Below are positions 62,828 through 64,000 of a stretch of 64,000 nt of DNA, piece by piece. The notes beneath the pieces are model-generated. The model ran no database searches and was not told the DNA's origin. It worked only from the letters and a program-made list of their open reading frames with translations. The position numbers were made by a program, and so were the translations under genes. Within the stretch, counting starts at the first letter, position 1; each line of letters opens with the position of its first letter. The DNA is from Thiobacillus thioparus DSM 505 (GTDB lineage Bacteria > Pseudomonadota > Gammaproteobacteria > Burkholderiales > Thiobacillaceae): positions 124,001 through 188,000 of the forward strand of contig NZ_KB891329.1 in NCBI RefSeq assembly GCF_000373385.1, given 5' to 3'.

Positions 62828-64000
62828 GGTTGATCTCCTCCAGGGTGGTGTCGCCCGACTTCACCAGCGCGAGCGCGGCGTCGCGCAGGCTACGCGTGCC
62901 GCCGCGCGCGGCGGCTTCCTTTATCTGCCCGATCGGCGCACGCGCCACGATCAGCTCGCGCAGTTCATCGGTCAGCAGCAGAATTTCCGCAATGGCACGG
63001 CGACCCTTGTAGCCGCTGCCGCGACAGTGGCCGCAGCCGCTGCCCTGGCGGAATTCATAGTCGCGGGTCTTCTCGCGCGTCAGCCCCGACAATTCGAGCA
63101 GGTCGTCGGCGGGCACGACCGGCGCGGCGCAATGCGGGCAGTTCACCCGCAACAGGCGCTGCGCCACGATGCCGTTGAGCGCCGAGACGAAGCTGTAGGG
63201 ATCGACGCCCATGTGGATGAAGCGGCCGATGACGTCGAACACGTTGTTGGCATGGACGGTCGTGAATACCAGATGCCCGGTGAGCGCGGACTGCACCGCG
63301 ATCTGCGCGGTGTCGGCATCACGGATCTCGCCGACCATGATCTTGTCGGGGTCGTGGCGCAGGATCGAGCGCAGGCCGCGCGCGAAGCTCAGGCCCTTCT
63401 TCTCGTTGACCGGAATCTGCAGCACGCCCGGCAGCTGGTATTCAACCGGGTCCTCGATGGTGATGATCTTGTCGCGGCCATGGTTGATCTCGGAGATCGC
63501 CGCATACAGTGTGGTGGTCTTGCCCGATCCCGTCGGCCCGGTCACCAGCAGCATGCCGTAGGGCTCGGCCGCCAGTTTGCGGATGCGCGCCAGCGTCGCG
63601 CCGGCGTAGCCGAGGCCTTCCAGCGTCAGCCCGGAGAGTTCCTCGGACAGTGCCTGCCGGTCGAGGATCCGCAGCACCGCATCCTCGCCGAACACGCTCG
63701 GCATGATCGAAACGCGCACGTCGACTTCGCGGCCCTGCATCGACACCTTGAAGCGGCCGTCCTGGGGCACCCGACGTTCGGCGATGTCGAGTTCGGCCAT
63801 GACCTTGATCCGCGAGATCGCCTGTTCGGCCACCTCGGTGCCCGGCGCGTGGGCGATGTGCGAGAGCACGCCGTCGATGCGGTATTTCACCGTCAGGCCG
63901 CGCGCATCGGTTTCCAGGTGGATGTCGGAGGCCCCGGCTTTCAGTGCGTCGTACAGCGTCGAGCGCACCAGCCGCACGACCGGGCTGGCGTCCTCGGCGA
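62808..64000 (-). CDS. GspE/PilB-family secretion ATPase (5' partial)
   Basis: The frame is open to the window end (SPVVRLVRSTLYDALKAGASDIHLE), so the N-terminal part lies beyond 64000. Visible motifs are Walker A GPTGSGKTTT, the Asp box EIRDADTAQIAV, the His box TGHLVFTTVHAN, and the zinc-binding CPHC...CGHC. It energises assembly of the pseudopilus. It is the most upstream gene of the operon seen here. Confidence 0.95.
   Translation of the reverse strand, partial: AEDASPVVRLVRSTLYDALKAGASDIHLETDARGLTVKYRIDGVLSHIAHAPGTEVAEQAISRIKVMAELDIAERRVPQDGRFKVSMQGREVDVRVSIMPSVFGEDAVLRILDRQALSEELSGLTLEGLGYAGATLARIRKLAAEPYGMLLVTGPTGSGKTTTLYAAISEINHGRDKIITIEDPVEYQLPGVLQIPVNEKKGLSFARGLRSILRHDPDKIMVGEIRDADTAQIAVQSALTGHLVFTTVHANNVFDVIGRFIHMGVDPYSFVSALNGIVAQRLLRVNCPHCAAPVVPADDLLELSGLTREKTRDYEFRQGSGCGHCRGSGYKGRRAIAEILLLTDELRELIVARAPIGQIKEAAARGGTRSLRDAALALVKSGDTTLEEINRVTLVG

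Overview
The window is GC-rich chromosomal DNA, most likely from a betaproteobacterium (Nitrosomonadales/Thiobacillus-like, inferred from the gene set, the PilMNO-plus-secretin operon and the MCE, FtsK and UbiB-family genes; no rRNA is present to settle it). Most of it is compact housekeeping and envelope genes with many 4-bp ATGA overlaps. Two accessory regions, one at each end, carry RHS/YD-repeat polymorphic-toxin-like loci.

Region 1 (1-8.1 kb) is an accessory island. It starts inside an RHS gene whose C-terminal toxin tip is followed by a DUF6869-like putative immunity gene. Behind it lie a 55-bp RHS remnant with an orphan small gene, a displaced RHS tip with its own C-terminus and a two-helix membrane protein, and a truncated third tip with an expanded TAC run. 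Next come a 287-aa gene of unknown function and a compact rep-like / HTH / tyrosine integrase module that ends 33 bp from the 3' end of tRNA-Arg(ACG). The tips share about 600-650 bp of near-identical coding DNA, the form expected of an RHS cassette array that swaps tips by recombination.

Region 2 (8.1-42.7 kb) is core genome: tRNA-Arg, tRNA-Ser, lysC, rlmD, a PolB-type 3'-5' exonuclease, an HDOD protein, a DUF4139 protein, pgi, a SlyD-like FKBP and an SCP2-like secreted protein. A four-gene MCE (Mla-type) lipid transporter operon follows, in which the ATPase subunit is short and lacks a Walker A motif. Next is a run encoding an SH3 protein, an M48 protease, a CHASE2 adenylate cyclase and a class II-type cAMP phosphodiesterase. 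Then come a tautomerase, small secreted proteins, a HIT-like protein and a DUF302 protein, and a hybrid histidine kinase interrupted by one in-frame TAA. An iron(III) ABC transporter (fbpABC-type) has a Fur-box-like site upstream and an intrinsic terminator overlapping the permease start. NlpC/P60, a helical protein of unknown function, a UbiB-family kinase, a GGDEF-EAL protein, an alpha/beta hydrolase and a DinG-family helicase complete the region.

Region 3 (42.7-50 kb) holds a composite element of two 274-bp inverted repeats around a small membrane-protein gene. After it come bcp, smr, trxB, and the ftsK-ispD-ispF-thpR cluster.

Region 4 (50-56.7 kb) is a second, Sec-exported RHS system. 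A secreted SpvB-like protein with seven FG-GAP/VCBS repeats (five in perfect 141-bp register) is followed by a secreted RHS protein with a variable C-terminus and by a small lipoprotein that could be a periplasmic immunity or accessory protein.

Region 5 (57.1-64 kb, minus strand) is a type II secretion / MSHA-type pilus-like operon: GspE/PilB-family ATPase (cut by the window edge), PilM-, PilN-, PilO- and GspC/PilP-like proteins, a lipoprotein secretin with TPR-like repeats, and three pseudopilins.
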